Shown: positions 1-11,300 of the stretch, one piece after another | How positions within the stretch are numbered: the stretch's first letter is position 1 | Layout: each line of letters opens with the position of its first letter | Origin: Trichuris trichiura | Lineage: Eukaryota; Nematoda; Enoplea; Trichinellida; Trichuridae | DNA: 64,000 nucleotides | Assembly: GCA_037903355.1 (NCBI GenBank) | Contig: JBAJFE010000042.1 | Span: forward strand, 1,128,001-1,192,000 | Direction of reading: 5' to 3' | Translations under genes and position numbers: made by a program | The notes under the pieces: generated by a model | What the model was told of the DNA's origin: nothing | Database searches by the model: none | The model's input: the letters and a program-made list of their open reading frames with translations, nothing else

Positions 1-2
1 AA

Positions 3-2091
3 AGTCATTGCAGCAGTGCTAGCAATTCCGATGCAAGCGATGAATTTACGGACGGCTATGACAAGGACCTTCTCGGAGATGAAGAGGATCGTCGACGGCT
101 GGAAGAAATGACCGAAAAAGAGCGCGAAGAGGAATTGTTTCGTCGTTTGGAGCGTAGGGAAATGCTGAAAGAAAGGTAGGAGCTCATGTCGACTTGTTCC
201 GTTGCATCTCAACTGCCGCAAAGGTTCAAAATTGAAAAGCGTTTGCGCAAAGCAAAAAAACTCGAAACGAAACGAAACGATTCCGACGCGTCCATTGGTG
301 CTTGTGATCTAAAGTCGCCTTTGTTCGATTCGGATCGAGAAACCCAGCAAAAGGAAGAAACATTTCCCACTTCCGCGTTATCCGATGAAGACAACGATTT
401 GTCGTTCGAATCCAGTGCCGCCAGCTTGCGGAAAACACGCTTGCAGTCAATGCAAGATTTGAAGGCTAAAAGGGAAGAAAAGTTGGCAGGTATTTTTATT
501 ACTTTCAATTTAATGTGTTTTCCCCGAATTTTTGTATCAACAGGGAAGGTTCATGCAACGGATCGAAAAGCAGACGAAGAACTATTCGAAGCTTCGGAAT
601 CTTCGTTGAACCATTCCGAAGGAGCGAGTACAAGTGACGACGAAGGTGAAAATAATGCAGCCATCTCCATTGGGCCAACAATTCAAACTCTAAGCGAGTT
701 GTCGGAACTTCGATTGTCTCGATACAAAATTTCAAAGTAGATCATCTTGGGCTGACAAAAGTTACGTCACTTTAATTTGAATTTAGGCTCGTTCACGCGC
801 CATTCTTTAAAGATACCGCTATTGGCTGCTTTGTCCGTATTGGCATTGGTTCAAATAATGGAAATCCCGTTTACCGGGTAGAATCGTGATCGTTTTGCTC
901 AACTTTCTGTATTCGGTGAATTCAGGTAGCGGAAATAGTTGACGTATTGGAAACGGCCAAAATTTATCAACTTGAAAATACGAAAACTAATAAAGGAGCT
1001 CGTTTGCGCCACGGAAACCAGGAACGGGTATACCGCTTCGAATATGTGTCCAATTCTGAATTTACTCAGTCAGAGTTCAATAATTGGATCAATACTATGA
1101 ACGGATTGGTAAGTTTGAAGTTTCTTTGACGCATGTGAAACATTCGTGCGCAGAACTTGAGGCTGCCAACGTTAGAATTCGCTAAAAAGAAGATTGCTGA
1201 CGTCAACAATGCGCTGAACCATCATTATACGGATGACGAAGTTGAACAGGTGCTCCTAGTATGTTTTACACACTTTTTGATGGAGTACAACTGCAGATGC
1301 TGCAAGAGAAGCGCCGTTTTAAATTGATACAATCAAATGCGGCCGTTCGGAAAGCAACGCTGCTCAAACAAATAGTATTGTTTTTAAAAAAAGAATTTCC
1401 GAACTTCATATGCCAATGGAAAATTTAAGGAGATTGCCAACGTCAACGGCGACAGGGAAGAATCTTTGCGTTTGGAAAATGAAATTAAAGAATTGGAAGA
1501 GGAGTCGGCAATGCTTGAACGTAGACGTGCAGCCAGTGCGTTGCCTATTTCCAAGATCAACGAACGAAATCGGCAGCGCAACTTAATGGACGCCGAGCAA
1601 GCATTGAAGGTGAATTTTATAATTAAAAAAGAAAGATATTTTCATTTTATTGTCATTAGATGTTCGCTAAAGAGAAGAAGACAGAAGGAGACCCTTTTAC
1701 CCGGATTAATACAAAACCTAAAGTGTATTCAAGAGCTCCACGTTTTTCTTCGCCTAATCAGTCAAGCATCTCTTCACCTTCTATCGCGTTGCCGGATTTG
1801 AATGGCGCAACTTTGCCCAATGTGGCAGCGTTGAGCAGTCGCGAGGAACAAACGAACACCAATGAAAGTAGCACCATTCACGACCCTTTCGCTATGCACA
1901 ACTTCGAAGTTGACATTCTGCTGAACACTATTCCGGATAGTAAGTTTTTAAAGTTCTCTTGCGACGGTCGCTCAATGAAGGTTGCTTTAGGAGCTCGAGA
2001 ACTGGCACCATCGCTATCCGTAGGCAAAGTTGACCCGCCAAAGCATGTGATCAAAGCGGAGAATGGTGACAAGCGCGCGAAGATTTTGTGA
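3..2091 (+). CDS. RTF1: RNA polymerase-associated protein RTF1 (Paf1 complex), 5' end missing
   Basis: Nuclear subunit of the Paf1 complex, which accompanies elongating RNA polymerase II and promotes histone H2B ubiquitination (family knowledge). Exons read as 3-175, 224-489, 544-736, 787-877, 926-1108, 1154-1249, 1297-1374, 1430-1609 and 1660-2091. All introns are 45-55 bp and all phases agree, giving 563 visible residues. The first codon here lies inside the acidic N-terminal part ([18 protein letters not shown]), so roughly the first hundred residues of this 600-700 residue family lie off the left edge. The Plus3 domain spans about residues 195-335, with family-typical stretches [19 protein letters not shown] and [17 protein letters not shown] Glu/Lys/Arg coiled-coil stretch follows, then GDPFTR and the C-terminal tail with [13 protein letters not shown], as in the metazoan protein. 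The first intron acceptor (GCAAAG) is weak but needed for frame. Confidence 0.95.
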
Positions 2092-2387
2092 GCAGCAGTT
2101 GAATCGATGTTTAATCACTTTTCTTGTTGAATTTTTTAAAAAAATGTAGCAATGTTTTAATTATGATCGTTTTTTTTATTCCGCGACTTTTCCGTTCCCT
2201 TTACGCATGGTTGCTTTTAGTAAATGTTACCAAGGTGTACGTATTAAGTTGGATGAAATACAGTCGTGACCGATTATGCTCCTGAGCTTCATTTAATTAC
2301 GATACTTCAGCCGCAGTAGCTGCTGGGTTGGATTTTTTGGTTTACGTTCGCCCTTTTTTGGCAGTCCTTCCGGGCAAAAGAAAAAGT

Positions 2388-5300
2388 ATGGGCCTTTGCA
2401 AATGCAGAAGAAAACGTGTAACTCAAATGTTCTGCTATGAGCATCGAGTTAACGTATGCGAATATTGCATTATTGAAGAACACGCTAGGGTGAGCTGACA
2501 ATATCACCTTATCATTGCCGTCCTGAGAGTGCCAGGAAAGGCATGTTTTAATTGTCAAGTCTTTCTTTGTAGTGTATCGTGCAAAATTACCTTTCTTGGT
2601 TGAACGACAGTGACTACGATGACACGTGTCCGTTGTGTGCAGTGAAATTAAGCGATCCCAACTTTAGCTGCGTTCGATTGCTTTGCCTACGTACGTTGCA
2701 ACAAAACGTTGACGCGAAGAAAAGGCTGTAGCTTTATGAAAAGGGTTTTCAGATATTTTTCATACGCAGTGTTTGGATAAATGGGCCCAAAGCTTGCCGT
2801 CGAATACCGCCCCTGCGGGATACAAATGTACGCTTTGTCAAACAATGATTTTTCCAAAGCCAAATCAAGTAGGACCAATCGTTGATGCGCTCAAGGATGG
2901 TTTAGCCAACTCGGAATGGGCACAAGTTGGTTTAAATCGTATGCAAAAGGTGCGAGTAAAAATGTGAAAAGCTTAACCTGGCGTATGAAGGAAACCTTTC
3001 AGGCGAATAGCGACTCTTTGAAAAATGTTTACGCTTCCTTGGATATAGTAGAAAAGGAGAAGGAAATCAAACCCGATGGAAACTCGTACAGGACAGTTGC
3101 TGGTACAAAAATGACATTTAACTATAATGCATACATGGCAAATATTGCGCTTCGTTTAAGGGCGAAGGTCTAGCGAAAATGAACAGTATGCTGCTGATGA
3201 AACTTCTTCTTCTACTAATTTACTGCTTGACGATGGCGAAAGAAAGTATCGGCGGCGTTCACGCGTTCCTGACATTGTTCGCAGATTGAAGTATGTTTAA
3301 AGAACTTTACTTTTTGTCTTTTTGCTTTTGGGAGCTTATGAAAATGTACTAGCGCTTTTTAACCGCATTTCTAAAACTAGAAAGGTCGGTAGACTTTGAA
3401 ATTTTCGATTTAGGTGTCGTTCATGTTAGGAATTCACGAAAATTGCGCTCTACTTTTCTTCTCCTTACGCGTTGCATTTTTCGTTTCGTTTCTTTGCTTT
3501 TGCTTAGTCGAAAGTCGAAACGTTCGCTTTTAATTGCTAGCTTACGACCGCTTTTGCGAAATTTTTCAAGCCGCGAAATTAAGTTCGATTTAAACTAATG
3601 CGTTTTGCCCTTAACAACTTATCCTACCTTTTCGATTTGTTAATAGTTGCACCGACCGTTAGGCTGAAGCGCTAAACCCTTTTTTCTTTCTGTTATGCTT
3701 GCATCCGCGGTTTTTAAAAAGATGAAACGGATTCAATCGAGTTTTCTAGAAATGCTTAGTTATACAATGCAAATCGTTCACCGAGATAGCCATATAGGCA
3801 AGCTTTTGAGTAGACATGCTTTCAAGTTGTCACCTCTGCGATCTTCATGACCAGACGGAATTCGTTAGGTTCTGCTCGATCTATCATTTCTAGCAATTCA
3901 CTTTATATGAGTTTTGAATGATTGTCTTTCTATCCGCATTTAGAATAACGGAATGAAGTTTGACCATACGTTTTGCTAACTTCGCTACTTCGGATTTAAT
4001 TCATGTAGGAATACACAATAAAATGAGCAACTATGATTATGCGGTTATTCGTCTCAACATAGTATTGCCGGTCATCTTGTTCTGCCGTTGGATAAGCCTA
4101 AATTTAAACGTAAAGTTTATAGTTTGCCTTAAACTTAAGTAATAACAGAAAAAAGATGCTCGGCAATACCACGACGAAACGAATAACCGTAAAATCAAGG
4201 TTGTTTGTTTTATTGTATATTTTTGACAAACCTGATTACTGACAAAGTACTGTATTGCTTGCTTGCAAATGGAGGAAGAGACCGCAATTTAGTTTATATC
4301 ATGCTTATTTTTGTGAAAGAACTTTAGCAGGACCGTAAGAGCGTTGCACAACCAGTTTACTTCACACGAAAGTCAGAATACAACTGAACGACAGTAGCCG
4401 GTACTCGATAGATAGGTTTATCGTACGGTATCCTTTTTTGACACTTAAGTAACAAGGGCGGTCACGCCCGCTACAGAACATTTTGAAAAATAAAAATGGG
4501 CTTCGTTTAAAAATGATTGTCTATGTTGTTAACTTGCAGTGTTAAATGCATTTTACCTACATATTGACAAATACCGAGTAATAAGTAGGATGCTAGTGTT
4601 TTTAATTGGGTCATATTACTGCAGACTTTTACTTATACTTACATTTCGGAGAAATTGGGAAAAGCAGAAGATGAACTCTCTTATTTCAGTCAGTACAAAA
4701 TATGAAGCGTGTTCAAGAGCTAACACGCCTTTATTCGTTTTGCCAGTTACCTACCATTTCACCTTGTGTATTATTGTATAACTTGAATAAGTTTCAATGA
4801 TGTGCGCATGTAAACGGCATAATATGATTACGTAATAACTTTCTACCCTGCGTACTACATTTCAATAATATTCTTAGCGAACGTTTCTCACTGTGGTCAG
4901 ACGTTAGCGTTATGTTAAGTACGTTAGTTCAAACGTGTTCTCATTGTCATTGCTAAAGCGGTTAAGGTTAACTTCCTGTCTTGCATTTCACCTATCGTAA
5001 TTCTTAGCTTTGTACTGTTGTCAGGTTCAGTTCCTCAAACAGCGCTGGACCACTTTGGATAAATGGAAAATTTTCAAATGTTTCTTCGCTGTCAATTGCA
5101 AAGATGTTAGCTTTGGGCATTCGCCTTATTATAGCAACATATTGAGGCAATTAGTCGACCGTGTGCTCATTAGCGTAGGATAGCTTTGCTAATATTGCTG
5201 CGTTCAACCAAAACTTTCTTCAAAACTCATAACTGCACAGCCTTAAAGCGCGTGTAAAAATCCCCCACGTCGAAGTGTTCGCCTCGTAGTTTAACGAATT

Positions 5301-7570
5301 CAAGTCTGTTCGTACCATAAACATTTTAATGAATTTCGGTTGGCAATTTTTATCCGTAGAAGATTGAAAAGCTTATTGGATAGGCTCTGTTTGCCAGTAG
5401 TGTACTGCGTTTTTATTTTTAGTTTGTATTTGATTTGCATTCATTGCTCGTTCTCAGATGCTACACAACTTGCTCAGCCTTGCTAATATCTGTCTGTCTT
5501 TGTTTGGGATAATGTTGAAATTAGCTGGCAGTATGGCTTCTTAATTTAATGTGGAATATGGCTTTATTTAACTTTTGTCTAACGGTGACACCGGTCTCAT
5601 TTATTGGATTGGCTCACGTAATTAGGTTGAAGAAAGTGCATCTTTCGGTGGATTCAGTTGCATGACCAGCTGTTGCAAAGATGAGCAAATGACCTTTTGG
5701 TAATCAAAATTATTTACGAAACAACGGCATCATTACGCTTCAGAGGTCTTGTCGATTATGGGTCCCAATATCATACTGTATGTTTGCCAGCTATCCTGTC
5801 CTACTACTACATAAGCATAAACTTAAACATGAGGCTTACTTTTTGGCTTAAGCCCAGTTGGGGTCAGAACAGGAAAGCTTGCAAGCTCAACAGTAAGGGC
5901 AGAGAAAGGTGGCCTCATGCTTTCCCGAAAAGAACCTGCATTCATCAGACAGTGACCGGCAAGATCCCGCTTTTCACTTGGACATTTGGAATAATGCACT
6001 CACTTCTTTCTCCTTGAGTCCATATGCAACGATTTATTGTCGTATGCTGCCGGCGATAGTTCGCGTAGCTTTATGTCAAGGACAAGTGCCTCGCTTTTTT
6101 CTAAATTCGCGTTTGATGAACGTCAGTGCTCTTCATCAGTAATTGAAGTTTCTGGTCGACGTGTAAGTTGCATTTTTCGAATTGAACTTTGAGCGGGTTA
6201 GCAATGTTGTGACGAAGAGAGAGAGAGCGTAAATTGAGTTAACTTTCGAATTTCTCGGTTAATTACTGTTGTCAGCGAAGGTTGATCTTCAGCGTAATCG
6301 TTGCCGCTAGGACGTGGCCGATTGTGAGAAAATTGTAGCGAACTCTATTACGATTTCGAAATACCCAACAGCGCGGTTTTACATTACAACGAATGACTAC
6401 GGGTACTGTGGCTTCTTCCAAAAGCCATTCCATTGTAGTTGCCGCAGGCCCAACCCGAAGAGGAATTTGTTGCCACGAAATCTTGTTTGGGCCCTTTTTT
6501 TAAATGCAGCCTCAAAATTGCGCTTTAAGAGGCAAATAAAGAATGACGTTAGTTAGCTATTAGCTTTTATTGATAAACGAAAAGCGCTAATATCTGAGAA
6601 AGGCCTTAACGCAGCCTAAAAAATAGCGCTAGCAAAAAAATGCTCAATAAATTGTTAAGATGTATTTTGCTTCTCGGTTACAGTATTGTTGTGCTTGCAA
6701 CTTTTTATAGCGATTAGGGAAAGTTTACACATGCTGACAGACATTGTTTTTTAGCTGTTAAATAATATCTTTTCCAGTTTCCCGTTCATCTTTGCTTGAC
6801 TGTTTTCGCTTTTGTTTTACGTTAGATTTATGATTGCACATTTGCGTCGTGACACCAGCGATAATCGATGCCATCGATCGAGTCGTTCCGACTATAGCTT
6901 GCCTGTTTTTTGTAATCGTTTTATCGTCTCTTGATGAATGTCTTCTTGATTGTAATTGTATTTTTTTAATGTCACATGCTTTCTCTTTTCCATTTATTTA
7001 AAGGCTGCTTACGCTGTCTGCTAATGCAATGTCTTACCTTACAAGGGTCATCTCGTTATTTAAACTTAAGTTTTGCGTCTCTTCGTCTGACGTTCCTGAC
7101 TTTGCCTAAGTTTGATTAGGTTCACGAAGAGACATGTACCAAAGCCTGTTCGGTGTGGATCATAACTGTGCAATTACATAACTACCACGGAGATAGGCAT
7201 TGCGCTTGGTTTGACTGCAGCATTACTCTGTCGTTTTACTTAAGCATTTTCGGGCAGGATTCGTTTTAAATTTTTTCACGCAAATTCTGATGGAGAATTG
7301 TAAGTCTAGGAAGAACGTGCTTGTATAATAATTTTGCCGTCTTCTATTAATCGTCGTACTATATCCATGTTGATTTTCAGGTCGAAACTTATCCCTGAAA
7401 AAACTCAGTTGAAAGGTAGTTTCCACTGCCGTCGCACATTGCTGATTTTAGCTGTCTTTGTCATTGGGTTCTTTGTTGTGCTGGCGCTTAGCGATCGTTT
7501 GCAAGGGTTTAAGTTACCAGAAGAAGATGTTTTCCATGAACCAAATGTCCGAATCGAAAAGAACAATTAA
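2388..7570 (+). CDS. ZFPL1: Zinc finger protein-like 1 (ZFPL1), Golgi RING-like membrane protein
   Basis: Six exons: 2388-2489, 2573-2690, 2753-2949, 3003-3102, 3161-3290 and 7381-7570. They give 278 residues (human about 310) with all phases consistent. The start [16 protein letters not shown] is the family's N-terminal B-box-like zinc site. A RING-like site follows, with [41 protein letters not shown] and [10 protein letters not shown]. The basic motif KYRRRSR precedes the 4.09 kb last intron. The final exon encodes one transmembrane helix (about residues 227-246, [18 protein letters not shown]) and the conserved tail HEPNVRI. Known role: a cis-Golgi integral membrane protein that interacts with the GM130 matrix protein. 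The start lies only 296 bp after the RTF1 stop on the same strand. The last intron is about seventy times longer than the others. Confidence 0.95.
3291..7380 (+). other. Long last intron of ZFPL1
   Basis: Four kilobases of AT-rich sequence between the donor after the KYRRRSR exon and the acceptor before the transmembrane exon. ORFs here are short and look like noise. The only structure I see is the 164-nt hairpin at 4034-4197. No repeat family from the right half of the window was recognised here. Confidence 0.8.
4034..4197 (+). ncRNA. Candidate structured RNA: 164-nt intronic hairpin with ~50-nt arms
   Basis: The arms 4034-4085 and 4146-4197 are imperfect inverted repeats. Both arms contain GGTTATTCGT, TATTGCCG and GCATCTT-like blocks (read as the reverse complement in the second arm). 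About 40 of 51 positions match before counting G-U pairs. The loop is about 60 nt and itself partly self-complementary. Position inside an intron, one arm pair and no obvious target-site duplication allow either a miRNA-type precursor or a small foldback transposon. I do not recognise a known miRNA seed. Confidence 0.35.
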
Positions 7571-8359
7571 CCTGTTTGTTAAACGGTAAGTGGGCTTGCC
7601 CAGTTGCGTCATGCTCGATAAGCAGTTTTCAACTTTTCTTTCGTCGACTGTTTACTCGTACAAGTATTTTTTGCGGAGAAACAATTAAAAATGCGTAATC
7701 CGCCTGCTGCCTCACAAACCGAAGATTCGTTTGCAATGGTCTTTAGCGCTCGACCGGAAAGTACCAAACGTCTGTTCCCAAAACTGTTACGGTCATTTTG
7801 TTGTATAACTTTAACGTATTGAGAAAAGCGTTCCATTGAACGGTGAAGTATCCATTCGCTTTTTTCTACGAGTACTCATTGGGAAAAGAAGGCAATGAAT
7901 GCCCTTAGGTGCGGGACACTTGGCGAGGGCAGCTGTTGTGCTTAGACGCATCATTGCGCGACTTAAAAATTGAAATGGCTCACTGAGGCGACGCTACAAT
8001 CTTTCATAACCACGGGCACAGTTGAACTTTTCGTGACGATGGTGTCGCACATGCGCGTGCTAGTGAAAGTCAAGGTCAGCACGATTATATAATGCATTTC
8101 CTGGGTAAGATACCGAGAGTTGAACCGGAAGATGGTGACATAGAGATCTGATTTCGCACCTATTTATGTCATGTACAGTTTCGTTCGAAGACTTTGAAAG
8201 GTCGCCGACCCTGAGTCAGCACTTGGTGCCGTCCTGCTCCATAGGGATGAATGCATTCTTGCGTCGCAGCGATTTAGTTGAAGAGTAATCGAACTGCTGT
8301 TTTGTTCGTCGGGACGTTCCGTTGAGACGATAGTACTCTGTTCATTGCGGGGCGCTGCA
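7571..8359. other. Intergenic region between ZFPL1 and the Kunitz gene
   Basis: It holds the 3' end of ZFPL1 (possible polyadenylation signal ATTAAA at 7684-7689) and presumably the promoter of the following gene. No convincing coding sequence was seen. Short - strand ORFs here have no family features. Confidence 0.6.
7684..7689 (+). terminator. Possible ZFPL1 polyadenylation signal (ATTAAA)
   Basis: ATTAAA 114 bp after the ZFPL1 stop, the first such hexamer on this strand. Support is positional only. Confidence 0.3.
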
Positions 8360-11300
8360 ATGTTCAGCAAAAAATGTGATCAGCTTTTGCTTGGCGTCTC
8401 TATGCTAATTGCGCTAGTCCATTGCCATGGTAAGTCCATTGCTGTCTTCCTGGACCAACTTTGTTTTACACGCAGAAATATCATATCTTAAATCGTTCAA
8501 ATGTTAATATTTTGTTTGCATTTTATAACAAGTGAATTGTTTTATTATTAATTCGTATGAATCATATACGACTGGTCATTTTTGAAAAGCGCTACAGATT
8601 AAGAAAATTTGCGTAGACTTTGGACTGCCGCTTACGTCATTTGTACGGATAATGATAAGCAAGATGCGCTCAGAGAGGTTACCTTGGCATATCTTTCTGC
8701 TAAGAAGTCTTAATAATGAGCTACTGAAAATTGGATGCGTTCGTTATTTATTGAACATTTTCTTCAAAATGATACTCAGCTATGTTGCCCAAAGTAATTG
8801 TATTTCTATGTTCGCTGCTTGCACCGTTATTTTCAGATAGATCTTCGGTTAATCCTTGCGAAAGGCAAATATACAGGTCAGACTGTCCCCCTGGTTCGGA
8901 TGGTATATCGAGACCATCTCAGTTTGTACTGCGATACTACAGACGTGGTGCGCAATGTGTTTCTTATCCTTACGGTTTGTGCTCCTTAAGCACTCAGCCG
9001 AAGCTATTCAAGTCAAGATCGGAATGCCAAAAACATTGCCTTTCCGTGGTTGTTACGGAATCTACAATGACTAGCCGATTGGCAACAGGGGAATGGCAGA
9101 CTCGAACACCAACCACAGTTGCCACTCAGAGCTCTACCGCGTTTCATACGGGCATCTATTCAACGCTTCAGCATGTCACAAAGCCGTCTACGGAACGGAA
9201 AACGAAAATTTACCATAGCAGCGATGGAAAAAAATCTAGTGAGTATCCTTCTGCCTTTACAACTTAACTACAGTGCATCCTAAATGTTGCTAGCAGTTTT
9301 TCATGTTATTTTTTAAATCTTAAACCTGAGAAATTTGGGGAATGTACTTTTAGCGCTGTAGCCATTTTCCTTGCAATACCATGTCCGCTGATTCGCGTAC
9401 AAGAATAGGCGCTTGACTTTAGCTTGTTTTAAATTAGTTGACAATTCAGGGTTCCAACAAGCATGTTTTTCGATCGACTTAAAATTCAAATTATGCAAAT
9501 TTTGTAAGAATCTAAGTAGATGTTTTTTGAAATAACATGTAGGTACATTTTTTTCTTTCGTACAGAATGTCAGCTGCAGAGAGCGGAAGTGCTGCAGGCA
9601 AGTCGAAGTTTGAACGGATCAAAAGTATCCATTCAAAGTGCATTCGTACCTGAATGTCTTGGCGATGGCCGATATCAGCCAGTTCAATGCGATCCCTTTT
9701 CGCTATCCTGTTGGTGCGTTGACCAGGAAGGGCTCGAAAAACCTGGTAGTCGACTCACTAATGGTCAACGACCCGACTGCGCAGGTGAGCACTTTGATAA
9801 ATTGAATTGTTTCGCGAAATTTGCAATGTCAAAGCGTTTATGGCAAATTGTTTCAATGTCCTTTTTGACTTGACCGGAAAACGAAAAGACCCAATGTTAA
9901 GTGTCAGTTTGAAATTGGCCGCTTTTCAACATTTTTATTACGCGTCTTTTCACATGTCCTCGCGGTGTTATATTTACGTTAATACTTTACTGTTCATATT
10001 TGCTATGTTAAGCAATTGCTTGGCTGCACGAACGCGTCAAAGACAGGTTTTGGAAAGCCGCAATTGCTCCTAGCTTAAGTCTGCTCTCCTTTGAAAATTT
10101 CGCGCCTCCTAAAATAGAACGTTTAATGAAATGTTTTAAAATGCGAATTGAAAATATACAGATAATGTTTGCTTTCATGCTGTTAGGTATTTATTCTCAA
10201 TAGGAGACCCCGTAATTTCCAACTGTTAACAATTGAGCTGATGACCATGACCTGAACATTTCAAAAAAATAATTTCTGTTCAGCTGATGACGTGTAACCT
10301 TCGACGGCAACCTTTTTGTTTGTTTTTGAAGTCTGCATGAAAATGCTCGATCGCTAGATAGGCGCGTTATAAAATTTCAATGGCTACGTCATAGCTGTTC
10401 AAAGTTTTGTTTACTTACTAACTCCAGCCAAAGACACGCATGAAATGCCTACGTTGCAAGAATTGCTAACGAGATTCCTTTTTATGGATATGTTCGAAAA
10501 TGTTAGCTGCTTAATTAACTATTTTATTTCGCATCTATACGAGGTACTTCCACGCCATAGTACTCTGTATAACCTCTCAAAGTGTCCCAAGCTTGCCGAG
10601 CCGCATTTATATTGCAGTTTGTTACATACGAAAATTTCGCACGCTGAAAACGCGGTTATCTTGTTGAATTGTCGTTAGATTTGCGGAGCAGCTTTAGTTT
10701 CAACTGACCAGCGGAATTCAGCAACTTTAAAGTGAATAGGTGACATTTAAGTTAAAAATCGTTTCGAAAGTCAATAATTTATTGAATGTTGAATTCTTTG
10801 ATCGACTGCATAATTTAAATAGCTGACAGTGTTATTTTACTTTTCGAAAAAAATAGTATGAAAAACTAATGCATAGGCAAATTACAGCCGGTTCTTACCT
10901 ATGTAAAAATATGTTACATAATCAGGGAGTTCCTGTATTCATTAATTATTCCTAACTTCAATGTTCATTTTTTGCATAATTTATAACGACTGTTTTTTGG
11001 ACTGAAAGATACGGAAAGCTTTTGTCCCAGTCTGTTTTTTTAAGAATTAGATGCCTGCAATCGCAACGTTGTTTATCCCTAACACTATAGCTTTTTTTGG
11101 TCAGGTCAGGAAGCTGTAGCGCCGGTATACAGGTTGGACGAGAAATGCCTCGAAGCTCCGGAACCCGGACCTTGCGATGACCAGTTGGAACGTTGGTACG
11201 TCTGCTTAACTCGCGCTTTGTTCACGTGAGTTAACACGGCCCCTTTACTTAAGGCATTTCGATGCTGAAGATCGGCGCTGCAAGATATTAATATACGGAG

